Of a stretch of DNA of 64,000 bases, positions 42,974 to 53,784 are shown one piece after another. The notes beneath the pieces are model-generated. The model ran no database searches. It was not told the origin of the DNA and saw only the letters and a list, made by a program, of their open reading frames with translations. Within the stretch, counting starts at the first letter, position 1; every line of letters begins with the position of its first letter. The position numbers and the translations under genes are program-made. Origin of the DNA: Liopterus haemorrhoidalis (Eukaryota > Arthropoda > Insecta > Coleoptera > Dytiscidae); assembly GCA_963971575.1 (NCBI GenBank), contig OZ020616.1:14849575-14913574 (forward strand), read 5' to 3'.

Positions 42974-44284
42974 CAAGGTGTCTCAAAAGAAATTTTATAT
43001 TTAGTGGATCGATTAAAAAAAAAGTAAGCCGTATATAGAAAAAATGTTTATTAATTATTAAAATACACTTTTTGGGGATTTATTTCATTTAAAAATAATA
43101 TCGTCTAAATGTAGACCCTCGCGTTCTCGGCACTCATTTAATCGAACAGTAAAATTACTTATGACGTCTCGGCAGGTGGACTCAGGGATGGCTGCCATTT
43201 CGTGACGAATATTTTCTTTCAAATGCGCCAGTGAAGTCGGTTTATTGGCGTAAACTTTAGATTTAAGATAACCCCATAGGAAAAAGTCCATAGGGGTTAA
43301 ATCTGGACTGCGTGGAGGCCAATTTATGTCACCTCTCCGGGAGATCAATTTGCCTGAGAAAATTTCACGAACACGTGGCAGAGACATATTGGACGTGTGT
43401 GAAGTTGCTCCGTCCTGTTGGAACCATGTTCTTTGGTTATAGCCAGGTAAGTTTTGCAGTTCAGGTACCAAGAAGTTGTCTAACATCTCCACATAACGCT
43501 CTGAATTCACTGTAACTGCACGCCCCCTTTCGTCTTCAAAAAAGTAAGGGCCGATAACTCCTCGCGCCGACATCGCAGCCCATACGGTCACTTTAGGCGA
43601 ATGTAGGGGTTTCTGATGTTTGCGTTTCGGATTCGTTGCACTCCAGTAGCGGCAGTTCTGCTTATTTACGTGGCCATTAAGATGAAAATGAGCTTCATCC
43701 GAAAACAAAATGTTGGTAAACGTTGAAAATCGCTCAATCACCTGATTTACGAAATTAAGCCTCTGACTGGCATCTTGGGGCTTTAATTCTTGCACCAATT
43801 GAATTTTGTAGGGGTGCAGCTTTAGGTCTTTGTGCATAATGCGATGTAATGATGATCTATGGACATTTAAAGCACTTGCACGCTTCCGAATTGAAAGGTT
43901 CGGGTCGTCACGAACAGACTGATTAACATTCTCCACGTTTTCTACCGTTCTTGATGACCTAGGTCGCCCGGATTTTGATTTATCCAGCGTTGTACCAGTC
44001 TCTTCAAACTTTTAACCCAATGTCGAATGAGAGGAATGCTTGGCGCATCATTTAAGTGGCGAAAACCTCGAATAATGCAGAATTTTCTACGCGCTACAGT
44101 CGCCGAATCACCGTTTTTGTAAAACTCTCGCACGCATAACGCGCAGTCTGCTCCCGAGAAACGCTCCATAGCGACTAAATTCCCAAGAGCCAGGCTACCG
44201 ATTGACATAACCCCCGCGCCCCTCGGATACGTTGCGTTCACGCAGTAAGCTAAATAAATAAAAAATTTCTTTTGAGACACCTTG
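42974..44284 (-). mobile_element. rosa-type (DD41D) mariner, full-length copy 2
   Basis: CAAGGTGTCTCAAAAGAAAT at both ends in inverse orientation, TA on both sides, 1311 bp. The transposase gene spans nearly the whole element but is split by one frameshift. It was inserted into a hAT transposase gene. Compared with copy 1 it has no large deletion. Confidence 0.95.
43085..44208 (-). pseudogene. rosa (DD41D) mariner transposase with one frameshift
   Basis: N-terminal part: MERFSGADCALCVREFYKNG, 'ATVARRKF', PSIPLIRHWVK (helix-turn-helix). The 283-codon C-terminal frame (43085-43936) has SIRKRASALNVHRSSLHRIM (second HTH), NILFSDEAHFHLNGHVN with the first Asp, TWFQQDGATSHTS with the second, WPPRSPDLTPMDFFLWGYLK with the third. 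I count 41 residues between the second and third Asp, the DD41D of rosa elements. A T-run near 44010 has one T fewer than in copy 1, which shifts the frame between the halves; otherwise open to the stop. Confidence 0.92.
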
Positions 44285-44395
44285 TATATTAAAATTATAC
44301 TAGTAATTTTTAACTTTTTTCCATAGACCCCCAAACGACCCCCAAGCCAGAATCGACCCATAACAATGTTATATCGACCACTTTGGGGACTCCTG

Positions 44396-45339
44396 ATATA
44401 CAGAAAAGATCATAACAGTAAAATAATCTATCATATTAAATATTAGTGTTGGGATTTGAACGGTACATACGATAACTTATATATTGCAATATGACAACAA
44501 CTGTATACAAATTTGTCCATAAAGTGCTCAGACACATACGTATAACTTTCTCACAAAGTGTTTTAAAATCTACCAGACGTGATAAATTTATGAAATTCAA
44601 TATTGTACTTCTAATGTAATTTCTAAAGGCATAGCGAAATATCTTTCTTAACATGACTTCGTCCTGTCGATGTTAAATTTTTCTTTCATTTTATATTTAT
44701 TGTTTACTGACATAATAATACCATTTCGTTTGTCCGTTATTGTAAAAGATTCTATTATTCTTCCTCTTCGCTTTCATATAAAATTTATAAAACTTGCCTT
44801 CGATAAATTCAATCAAAACTGATTCAACTCAAACATACTACATATTTCAGTAGATGGATTCACCTGACTTTACTGCTTCAGGAAATTACAGCAAAAATAA
44901 ACAAAGAAAAATTCTAACAAAAAAATCTTTCATCGTTTTTCACTGGTAGGGTGATTGTTGATTTTAACAAATTTGTTTAAAGTAAGGCTCTGCTCGTAAG
45001 GCGGAATAGTATCCCATACCTTTTATATCGACGGACCTCCCTACATACGAAAAAATTCCTTTTCCGACCCCCAAGTAAAATGCTTTAGTTAGTGTCATAC
45101 ATAAATAATAATAATTGTTACAAAACCTTTATTGACAACAAAAATAAATCTGTATAAATATATTAATAAATAAATTGGTAAGTTTTTTACCGACCTCCAA
45201 CATATTTAACGGGGGTTTTAAGAGCGTAAATTTAATAACCAGTCTTATTATATGATTAACAGACGATAAATTATTTTTAAAATATCGTTCATTTTGCCGT
45301 GATTATACAAAGTAAAATTTGTCCTACACACTCAGCATA
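44396..45339. other. no supported feature
   Basis: AT-rich. A short piece near 45178-45220 (TTTTTTACCGACCTCCAACA) resembles the start of family A, suggesting an old truncated copy. Confidence 0.3.
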
Positions 45340-46150
45340 CCGCCTTCACTTATTATATACCTGCGAAACCCTGAAATGTGTGAATATTCACACTTCACAT
45401 CAATTTTTTTATTTATATATTTTTACCGACCGCCAACATATATAAGGGAAGGTATTGTGATCATATCGATTTTGACATTTCGAGATTTCAATGGATCTCC
45501 ACGAATTGAGGTCCCTACATAACGTTTTGACTATTTTTAGCATGATGTCTGTCCATTTGTCTGTTTGTCTGTCTGTCCGTCCGTCTGTCTGTGTACACGT
45601 GCAGAGCAAATTCGGCTAAAAGGATTTTTATGAAACTTCATATTTAAGCTTTTGACATCAATGGCACGCGTTGATCAACTTTTGATAAAAATCGGTTGTC
45701 TAAAAATGAGAGTTTACTCGTGTCGATTTTAAGAATTTTCGAAAAAAACATATTTAACAAAAGTTGCTATAAAAGTAATAACTAACAACTTCTATTTGAG
45801 ATATTTTTTGATAAAACGATTTTTTTTTGAAAAAGTATCTATTTTTTCATATTTATATGTAACGTTTCCATGGTCATGATAAATAATATCTCTGTTAGAA
45901 AATATTAGGCGAAGTTATTTCTATTCTGCTGCTAGAATGTATTTTATGCAAGTTCTTTGTGATGGCGGTCTGTCCTGTGGTGGCCACAGCTGATTTTTTC
46001 ATACTTATATGTAACGTTTCCATTGTTATGATAAATAATATTTCTATTAGAAAATATTAGGCCAAGTTATTTCAACTCTGCTGCTAAAATGTATTTTATA
46101 CAAATACTTTGTGCTGGCAGTCGGTTCTGTGCTGGCCACAGCTGTGTTTT
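45340..46150 (+). repeat. interspersed repeat family A, copy 3 (left arm of inverted pair)
   Basis: Order: AACCCTGAAATGTGTGAA, TTTACCGACCGCCAACATAT, GACATTTCGAGATTT, ATGTCTGTCC with a TGTC tract (45547-45590), GATCAACTTTTGATAAAAAT, ACGTTTCCATGGTCATGAT, CTGTGGTGGCCACAGCTGA. The last ~155 bp (45841-45996) are repeated in tandem at 45997-46150. Outer end carries the small palindrome GTGTGAA..TTCACAC. Confidence 0.85.
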
Positions 46151-46154
46151 TCCT

Positions 46155-46545
46155 TTTGTTTGTAGGCTTTAGCAGCTTTGGCTATTAGCCCGGTAATAAT
46201 GGAAGAGATTGAAGGGTTTTATAAAATTAAAACTAAATTTTGTATGAATACGTTACGATTGCGAAAATGAATTGGGCATTCAAACAATAAGAGGTTCGAA
46301 TCGCTGACAGACAAATTACCACACGGACAGAAACGAGAAGTAACCATAATAATTCTATACAGATGATATGGAGAGAAGATGTGATTAAATTTAAGCCAGA
46401 TAAAAGTGTATATAAAAGATCTGCTTTGGTGAGAAGAAAACCAAAGCTTTCTAGGAAGGAGAGGTTGAATTTGACCTTAGTATGAACCTTTGAACTGCAG
46501 AAAATCTATGTACTCTTGTTGACATTGGCTATATATGTAAGATTT
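46155..46545 (-). pseudogene. LINE 3' fragment, same family as 61380-62690
   Basis: GGCTTTAGCAGCTTTGGCTA TTAGCC (3' UTR end, minus strand) followed by sequence matching 61570-61880: the region encoding the cysteine-rich tail after RNase H. It starts right at the edge of the family A arm, consistent with insertion there. Confidence 0.75.
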
Positions 46546-46609
46546 ATTTTGGTCAGTTAGTAATCATGTACTACAATTAAAATCACAGTTCAATACCTTA
46601 TTGGGATAA

Positions 46610-46990
46610 TTGTAGCATATGACTGACCGCAAGTCTTTTTGTATCTGGTATAAAATTGTTCAATCTAATCGGCCTCTTCTGGATTTATCCAGCCTGTTTC
46701 TACTCTTTTTAACAAATTTTTCATGTCGATAAATTCGGCTTGAACAAAATAAGAACCAGTGAACCTTATTAACAACGTTTCCACAAATGTTTTCAATTTG
46801 TGGAAATAGATAGGATATGGAGTAGATAGTTATTTGGTATTTCAAAATTGTCCCAAAATGCAGCATATCCTTTTATGTTGAATATAGATTTGACTATAAA
46901 TCTAAAAGTGTTAGATCCAGATATTTCTCTCAGAGGGGGAAAATAAGCCCGGGGTGAAGTATATGAGGCAGGTATTATACCTAAAATATC
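46610..46990 (-). pseudogene. possible reverse-transcriptase remnant
   Basis: The minus strand reads GIIPASYTSPRAYFPPLREI SGSNTFRFIVKSI and later PNNYLLHILSISTN. This resembles the 'PRAYF.PKIHK…FRPIVSSI' block near the start of some reverse transcriptases. It lies upstream of, and in the same orientation as, the LINE fragment, so both may belong to one deleted copy. Tentative. Confidence 0.3.
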
Positions 46991-47448
46991 ATCTGTGGCC
47001 ACCACAGGACCGACCAACATCACAAAGTACTTGTATAAAATACATTCTAGCAGCAGAGTAGAAATAACTTGGCCTAATATTTTCTAACAGAGATATTATT
47101 TATCATAACCATGGAAACGTTACATATAAGTATGAAAAATAGATACTTGGAAAAAAATTCGAAAATTTTTTCAAAATTTTTTCTTTTTATCTAAAAATTT
47201 CTTAAATAAAAGTTGTGTTAGTTATTGCTTTTATAGCAACTTTTGTTAAATACATTTTTTCGAAATATTTCTCTCTTGTTAAATATTCGCAAAAATCTTA
47301 AAATCGACACGAGTAAACTCCCATTTCTAGTCAAGCAATTTTTACCAAAAGTTGATCAACTCGTGCCATTGATGTCCAAAGCTTAAATATGAAGTTTCAT
47401 AAAAATCGTTTTAGCCAAATTTGCTCTGCACGTGCACACAGGCAGACG

Positions 47449-47487
<39 letters not shown>

Positions 47488-47745
47488 GGACAGACGGACA
47501 GACGGACAGACAGACAGACAGACAGGCAGACAGACAGACAGACCGACAGACATCATGCTCAAATAGTCAAAACGTTATCTAGGGACCTCAATTCGTGGAG
47601 ATCCATCGAAATCTCAAAATGTCTAATTTGGTATATTCACAATACCTCCCTTATATATATTGGCGGTCGGTAAAAATTGACGTGAAGTGTGAATTTTCAC
47701 ACATTTCAGGGTTTTGTAGGTATTTAATCAGTGAATGATGATTAT
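46985..47745 (-). repeat. interspersed repeat family A, copy 4 (right arm of inverted pair)
   Basis: Inverse of 45340-46150: GGCCACCACAGGACCGACCA at the inner end, ATAACCATGGAAACGTTACA, GATCAACTCGTGCCATTGAT, a long GACA microsatellite, TTGGCGGTCGGTAAAAATTG and CAGGGTTTTGTAGGTATTTA at the outer end. It lacks the tandem duplication of the left arm. Confidence 0.85.
47439..47541 (+). repeat. (GACA)n microsatellite
   Basis: About 100 bp of gacagaca units with interspersed gacg variants, inside family A copy 4. The 94-codon frame across it (RQTDRQTD…) is a translation of the microsatellite, not a gene. Confidence 0.95.
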
Positions 47746-48339
47746 TAGAAGACCAAACGATGAATGCCTGTCACTACATAACACAATTACAAGTGTTGGT
47801 TTTAAATCTTTTAATTCAATAAGCACGACAAGAAGGTTGCAGTTAGATTCTTTCTACCGTGTATCATATATCTCTAATAATACCATAATATATATTTTAA
47901 CGCATTTTTTTTTTTTTTTTTTTTGTTTAATTGCAAAAATATCATTCAAATTCAGACATGGCAACACTGCGGACGATCTTTTGTCACGCAAGAGCAAAAC
48001 GCCCAGAGAGACATTTTTTATATTGCGACTAATGAAAAACTAACAGATTCTCTACTAGAAATGGAATCCCAGCAACCGGCCAGTTATTTATTATTAACCT
48101 AGTCGATATTTGCAAAATAAATTTACGTACCTCTTCTCTACTCATAACAAATGTATCCATGTATATACAAATATATTTTTTTAATTTTAATTAAACAAAA
48201 ATCTTAATACTTGTCAAAATTTAGTCAAAATGAAATGTATTTCAAAAATCAATTACCGTTCCTTAAACTGCACTTAAAGAGCTTCTATTTAATATTTTCA
48301 CAATAAAATTTAAATTAAAAAAAAAAAAATCAATAACAA

Positions 48340-49095
48340 AAACTGTAATATTATCCAAAAACGAAATCGGATAAAAATTTCCTCTCGTACGTTTCCGGTT
48401 CATACATTGCTTAGAATTTTTTTAGATTTTTAATTTAACTCCTTAGGGTAAAAGGGTGCGGGACACTGATTTTTTTGTACTTTTTAGAAATAATCGTATT
48501 AAAACAAAAATAAAATAAAATACAACATCCCGTTCCTGTATCTACGTCTTAAAAGCTTTCTTTTGATACCACACAATACATTTTTAAAAAAATATTTTTT
48601 TGCGAAAAACCAATTTGATCAAAATTTCCTGTTGAACTATTCCGGTTCCTATCAATGTACATTACTGAGATTTTTCAGATTTTTAGTTCAACCCCTCTGG
48701 GGGATAGGGTGGGGGACAAAAGTTTTTTGCCATTATACTGACCAAAAAAAAACATAAAAAAATGCTTTTCAAAAATAAATATTTGTTTGTGCATCCAAGC
48801 ATTAAGAGGTTTCATTTGATACCTCACTCAAAATTTTAAAAATATATTTATTTTTCCATTAAATACATATTTGTTTATATTTATCCCGCGCTGTATTTTC
48901 TTGAACTATATTTTTCCTACATGTGGGTCAAAAAGTTGTACAAGCATGCCAAATTTCAACTTTCTATGTTCAGCTGTTTGGTTACAATTTCTACCGTATA
49001 TACAGACAGGCAGACAGACAGACAGACAAACGGACAGACACATGAGTGACGTTATAAGTGTTTTTTGGTGGTCATACCTACAAAACCCTAAAAAA
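48340..49095 (+). repeat. interspersed repeat family B, longest copy
   Basis: Two related modules in tandem: each has a TTTCC(GG)TTC…, TTTTTAGATTTTTA-like stretch, 'ACTCCTTAGGG' or 'ACCCCTCTGGG' and GG.GGACA. They are followed by TTTATCCCGCGCTGTATTTT, CATGTGGGTCAAAAAGTTGT, CATGCCAAATTTCAACTTTC, a CAGACAGA tract (49000-49035) and GTCATACCTACAAAACCCTA. 47746-48339 to the left is unclassified. Confidence 0.75.
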
Positions 49096-49768
49096 TAATA
49101 ATAATAATCTCTTTGTTCCATGCATTTGAACAGCATAATGAAAATGAACCCATCAGTGACTTATGACAACCATGTAATGTCTTCGAAAATGAATGAGAAG
49201 AGTCGGGGTATTGACAAAGGAATCTGACGTTATTAGTTCAGTTTGCTTAAATATCTAATGACGACCCTGCCTGCAGTTGTGTAATTCGGCAGTTATCAAA
49301 ACAACATTATAACAACTTTGTTTTAACGAATTAAATTTTTAACTGTTCATGGTAGGATAGAAGGATGTTACCTACTAAGGTATTTTCAATAAGATTTTCC
49401 AATTTCACACAACATATTTCTCCGTCTATGGGTAAGTTGTGATCGACGGAATCAGGTTACAGTTGAAATGGTTACTAAGAAACAAGATCATGAAATTCGT
49501 ATGAAGCAGAAAGCGTTCTTGGAAAAACAAAAGAAGTAAACTGGTAAAGTGAGATGTAATTACACGTAGCATGAAGGACAAACAAGGACAACATTACGTC
49601 AAGTGCTGAAGGATTACTCAAGGACGAGTTCAAATAGGAAATGCTTCGAAAGCTTTCAGATGTTTCAAGTAATTTCGATAAAGCTCATTATAGCCTCCAA
49701 ATATAAATTCTATTAAGAAAATTATTTATATAATATAAAATAATGTATATAATATAAAATAATAATAA
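49096..49768. other. no supported feature
   Basis: A reading HEIRMKQKAFLEKQKK near 49485 is too short to assign. The rest is AT-rich spacer. Confidence 0.3.
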
Positions 49769-49770
49769 TA

Positions 49771-50229
49771 CACTAGACTCTCGCAAATCCGGCTATTCCT
49801 TGCACAAAAAACGAACGGATTACTGAGCGAGCCTGGATTACTGAGAGTTTATTTGGTAATCCGACACACTCAGTAATCCGGCCGTCAACATGTGACAAGA
49901 CCAGAAATTCCTTTAAATTTTTATGTTTTATTGTATATGTATTTTTATTTTTATGTTTTTTTTTTGTAATACATTTTTAATACAATTAATACTAAGAAAA
50001 TTTTTTGAAAAAAGATAGGGATCCCCCTATCTAACAGGGGGATTTCCGAGTCAGACGCCAGGATACGCCGGACTGTTGAGTCAATGCCGGATTCGCGAAT
50101 TTTATGCAGTTCGCTAATCCGGCTTTAGCTCAACAGTCCGGCGCACCCTGGCGTAGACCATCGTGGTGGGGGTACGACGGACTATTGAGAGGCCGAACTA
50201 ATAAGTGCCGGATTAGCGAGAGTCTAGTG
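49771..50229. mobile_element. pogo/Tigger-like MITE
   Basis: CACTAGACTCTCGCAAATCC plus GGC at the left and inverse GCCGGATTAGCGAGAGTCTAGTG at the right (20-nt core AATCCGGC…), flanked by TA. The interior repeats the TAATCCGGC / GCCGGATTA words several times in both orientations. The 'CTCTCGCTAATCCGGC' end resembles Tigger-like elements. 459 bp, no transposase. Confidence 0.85.
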
Positions 50230-50324
50230 TACATAAATAAGTAAAAAATATAAAATAGGTTCTCAACGCCTAGATATGCAAGCCACTTGGTCAGTGTGGT
50301 GGTTTAACCGGTCCAATTATTCCT

Positions 50325-50496
50325 GTATGTACACGTTATCATTTTAAGAATTAAATACTTGAGGCTGAGTCAACCCCAGAGCTGACTGCACAATATCGGA
50401 AGATAAATATCCGAAAGAGGTGAAGGGAATCAAACACACATTCCTTGTGCTCCGTAGACCATCGTTTTACAACGGAGACACAACAACTCAGCCACA
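50325..50496 (-). repeat. tRNA-derived SINE, with A and B boxes
   Basis: On the minus strand the head starts GTGGCTGAGTTGTTGTGTC (A-box TGGCTGAGTTG) and about 45 nt on has TGTTTGATTCCC (B box). The body (CAGCTCTGGGGTTGACTCAG, AAGTATTTAATTC) matches the truncated copy at 6662-6795. Internal pol III promoters are the expected drivers. Confidence 0.7.
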
Positions 50497-50705
50497 ATAA
50501 AAAATAAGAAAAATGGAATAATCAAATGTATACACCAATTTAAAATATGTCAGCAGCTATGGAATTCTTTTGTCTTTATGCCATTAAGTTAGAATGAGTT
50601 ATGTAATGTGTCAACTGACAATTTATTATTAAGTGCATGTCAAATTTATTTGTACACACATTTATGACATATTTATATTTTTAATATTAAACCTGTTGTA
50701 TTATA

Positions 50706-51324
50706 AGGTCGTCAAGGATGAAATTTGTACTTAATAATATTGCCAACTTTAACAGCTTATTATTTGACTATTGGCTTACTAGACAATATCAAATTGGTTC
50801 ATTAAATTTCGTACAGATAACTTAAAAACCAAAACAAAAAAAACCTGGCTCATCGATCACAGCAGAAATATACTGCAACCAACTGGACGAATTGATGCAA
50901 AACTTAAAGAAAAACAGCCTAGATTAGCCAACAAATCGACTCCTATCTTATTGCATGATAACGCTAGACCACACACTGCACAAATGACTGTGGCAAAACT
51001 ACAGGAATTGGAGTTGGAACTTCTTCATCATCCTCCATACTCACCAAACCTAGTCCACACTGACTACCACTTCTTCCGCAATTTGGACAACTTTTTAATA
51101 GAAAAACAGTTTAATTCCGACAATGCTGTAAAACTGGCCTTCCGAGAATTCCTTGACTCTCGTCCGTCAGGATTTTATACCACCGCTCTGAACAATCTGC
51201 CGCTTAAATGGCAAAAGTGTATAGACAATATGGGTGCATACTTTGATGAATAAAATAATCCTTATATTTGTAAGTTATCAACCAACTTTGCCTTTTTTCC
51301 TACAAATTTCATCCTTGACGACCT
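50706..51324 (+). mobile_element. mariner (Hsmar1/cecropia-like), 5' part deleted
   Basis: AGGTCGTCAAGGATGAAATT on the left and the inverse AATTTCATCCTTGACGACCT on the right. Only the end of the transposase remains, so this is an internal deletion product of about 620 bp. Same lineage as 10405-10957 and the solo end at 17570. Confidence 0.9.
50880..51253 (+). pseudogene. mariner transposase C-terminal part
   Basis: LMQNLKEKQPRLANKSTPIL, then HDNARPHTAQMTVAKLQELE (second Asp), HHPPYSPNLVHTDYHFFRNL (third Asp, 34 residues later: DD34D), FNSDNAVKLAFREFLDSRPS and KWQKCIDNMGAYFDE with a stop. Conserved 'SPDLAP' is changed to 'SPNLVH'. The first catalytic Asp and DNA-binding half are deleted. Confidence 0.88.
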
Positions 51325-51925
51325 AATATAATTAATTAATATGGCTTAACTGGAGTCGAGAAGAGAAAGAAATAAAATTATAAAATGCTATAATGAATTG
51401 AGAGATGCTCCTTCTATAGTTGTTCATTCCAAATTTCTAGGTAAGATCTGACAACACTATCATAGTACCTTACCTGGCAAAAAATATAACCTCTCACTAC
51501 AATAGCCAACTTCGGAAACCTCAGTAACTAGAAATTCATGGCCACCCGATATCTTTTTAAATTGTGAGTGGTATAATCTACCATTATATTATAATGGTTA
51601 CCAATAATCTTAGTTGTTTTAATAATTTGTTTATTTATTTTAAACAAGTCTGGTTTAGTGTTTCTTTTTGTAATTAATAAGTGAGACATTTCATAACATA
51701 AATGAAATAAGTTTCTTTTGTTGGCTTTCCCCCCAAACTTCACCACAGAGTGACAAATGGGAGATGTCATGTAGCCTATGTTCGCATCATTGTTTTGTCT
51801 GTCATCATGCCAACTAACGGGAAAATACGAGATGTGTTCAAAAAAGGGTTGAGGATTATGTCTTAATTCGTCATGGCTTATCTGACATTTATCTATCACT
51901 ATTATACATAATAATCTTAATTCTA
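51325..51925. other. unassigned stretch with a 123-codon open frame (51528-51899, minus)
   Basis: The frame (…HDELRHNPQPFFEHISYF…, …ITKRNTKPDLFKINKQ…) shows no domain I recognise and no neighbouring homolog in the window. It abuts a mariner fragment on the same strand, so it may be downstream non-coding sequence that happens to be open. Confidence 0.25.
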
Positions 51926-52215
51926 TACACTAATCCCACATATAAATCAACGTATTAATACAATCTTCAAAGAAATGACAAGGAGTTATCCAAATTCATT
52001 TTTTGACTGCCATTTTCACTTCATCCAGGTAAATATAGAGTTGTCCTCTCGTTGTCTTTTAAATTAGGAAATAAATGATCAATAGAAGTGAGGTCTGGTG
52101 AGTACAGTGGATGGGGCAGCAATTCTCAGTTTAGTTCATCGATGGTAGTCTTGGTCTGGCGCGTAATATAAACCCACGATTTGTCCTGTTGAAGAAATGG
52201 TTGTATCTACAACTT
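51926..52215 (-). pseudogene. mariner transposase C-terminal remnant, another lineage
   Basis: The minus strand reads LPHPLYSPDLTSIDHLFPNL followed by KDNERTT, DEVKMAVKK, FFEDCINTLIY and CIEL in two frames. 'HPPYSPDL.P.D..LF..LK' carries the third catalytic Asp; 'FFEDGI..LI.RW.KCIEL' is the C terminus. Upstream codons QDKSWVYITRQTKTT are consistent but short. Confidence 0.7.
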
Positions 52216-52331
52216 CTCGGGGGCGTTTAGCGACAAGTGCTTGTTTCAAAAGTCCTTTATGGAGATTAAATAGTACTGGAACAAGTAGTCTATTCAAATT
52301 GTGTCCTTTATTCACAGAAAATAGTTATCAT

Positions 52332-53101
52332 CAGGGTGGTGAAACTCTAATAGCACAACGAAAACCATATGACGTTCCATAACCGAACATGAATAGCGCT
52401 ACAGTCACTATAGCTACGCGTATGACAGGTTGTGTTAGCTGTTACGTCTTCTGTCATTAGGGTAAAAATCTGTAATTAGTGTCAAAATCCTCTTCTGTCA
52501 TTAGCTGTAAGTGTTTTTTTAATTGTGATATTTTGTGCTTAGTTATTCTGTATTTTTGTAATTTCATTATTCAATACGGAAAATGGGTGTTAAATGGTTT
52601 GTTTTGGGATGTGATAGTAGTGAATCTATTAGATATCGCTTACTAAACCCGAAGACACGTGAGGCTCCGGAATTATATAAAACGTGGTTGAGAAACATTG
52701 GATATCCGAAATTGGGTGGCTTGTCTATGGATAAAAATTAAAAAGTAAATATTAAGTATTAGTAAATATTATGTTATATGTTAGTCTACTTCTTAATAAA
52801 TAATTATTTCTGCGAGTTATTTTTCTGTTTCTGTATAATTCCTAACTGCTTGTTCTTAATTGTAAACATTAAATGCTATTATTAAATGAAACAATTGTTA
52901 TGATTTATTTTGTCTATTTTTAATATCGTTGTCGTTAATAATATTAAAAATATATATATCCAATGAAGCATTTGAAATACCAGGGAAACCCCACCCCTTT
53001 CTTTCCCCATCACTTTTAGTTCCATAACCGAACAACTACAGCGCTAATTTGGTTTAAAAAATATAACGTCAGTTGCGTATCTATTTCTTTCTTTATCTGT
53101 G
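52332..53101 (+). mobile_element. THAP-domain DNA transposon, non-autonomous, copy B
   Basis: gttatcat is duplicated exactly at 52324-52331 and 53102-53109. Starts CAGGGTGGTGAAACTCTAAT, ends CTTTCTTTATCTGTG. The block GTTCCATAACCGAACA..AGCGCTA occurs at 52374 and 53020 in direct orientation. It carries a THAP-like exon and the remains of the palindrome seen in copy A, with most of one arm deleted (52950-52960). At 770 bp it cannot hold a transposase. Confidence 0.8.
52583..52741 (+). pseudogene. THAP-like exon
   Basis: From ATG: MGVKWFVLGCDSSESIRYRL, LNPKTREAPELYKTWLRNIG and YPKLGGLSMDKN, then stop; 52 codons. Compared with copy A the first zinc-ligand Cys is Trp and 'RFPNPK' is 'RLLNPK', so the finger should not fold normally. 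It keeps the start codon that copy A has lost. Confidence 0.6.
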
Positions 53102-53109
53102 GTTATCAT

Positions 53110-53784
53110 TATGTTTCCTAATGATGCGTGTCTTTATTGAAGGTCCAACATATTATCGTTACTATGTTTTTGACTGTTTCTTCATCTGTGGATCGAGGTA
53201 AGGAATCATGTTTCATATGTGATTATGGTTTGATTCCAGAAACGAGCTGAAGAACGTTCTTGAAGCGTTAACAACCTCGTATAACTGTCCACTAGACTCG
53301 TTAATTTCATATTCCATAACATAAGTGGAAACCAAGCGTGTTTAAAAAATGATGGAGCTCATAAACGAGAACAGAAAACGAAAGTTTTCACTGACGCATG
53401 TAGTTATAAATCCTCTCAATTGAATCAAGGTAGTTGCGTGCTTTATTAGTGTTTTCGCGCGCTATTTAAAAATTCTTAACACTTTTTGGACAACCTTCGT
53501 ATATCAAGACGTTTTTACGTGAATTTTGGACCAACTAAGACTTGTCCACTCTCTTATATCCCCAATAGCTACATATGCAATCTGGACGATAAAAGAGTTA
53601 CTGTAGTTTTTTGAAATGGTAAATGTAGTCTTTTTTAGTTACTTACTGCCTTTCGACTTTTAATCTATAGTCTCTCTGCAAATTTAAATTAATTTTAACT
53701 TTAAGACTACCTACTCTATTTACAAACTCATAATTTTACTCCCGCGTGTCATTTCTCCACTTGCTTTCTTCTTTCTAGAATCCT
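53110..53784. other. no supported feature
   Basis: Likely the 5' part of the following mariner in unrecognisable form, or unrelated spacer. Confidence 0.25.

Larger units (their letters stand above)
42564..44395 (-). mobile_element. hAT element invaded by a rosa mariner
   Basis: CAGGGGTCCCCAAACTTTTT on the left; CAGGAGTCCCCAAAGTGGTC inward from the right. Flanking octamers atctacag (42556-42563) and atatacag (44396-44403), 7 of 8. The minus strand at 42830-42960 encodes SYVNSILTKQRNKLDVECRG, DLRQKLTNFEPDI and LAKSH, the C terminus of a ZBED-type hAT transposase. The rosa copy 42974-44284 disrupts it upstream. Confidence 0.88.

Noticed and set aside
47389..47673. 94-codon plus-strand frame rich in RQTD repeats
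   Set aside because: It translates the GACA microsatellite within family A; the same frame recurs in other copies only as far as the repeat goes.
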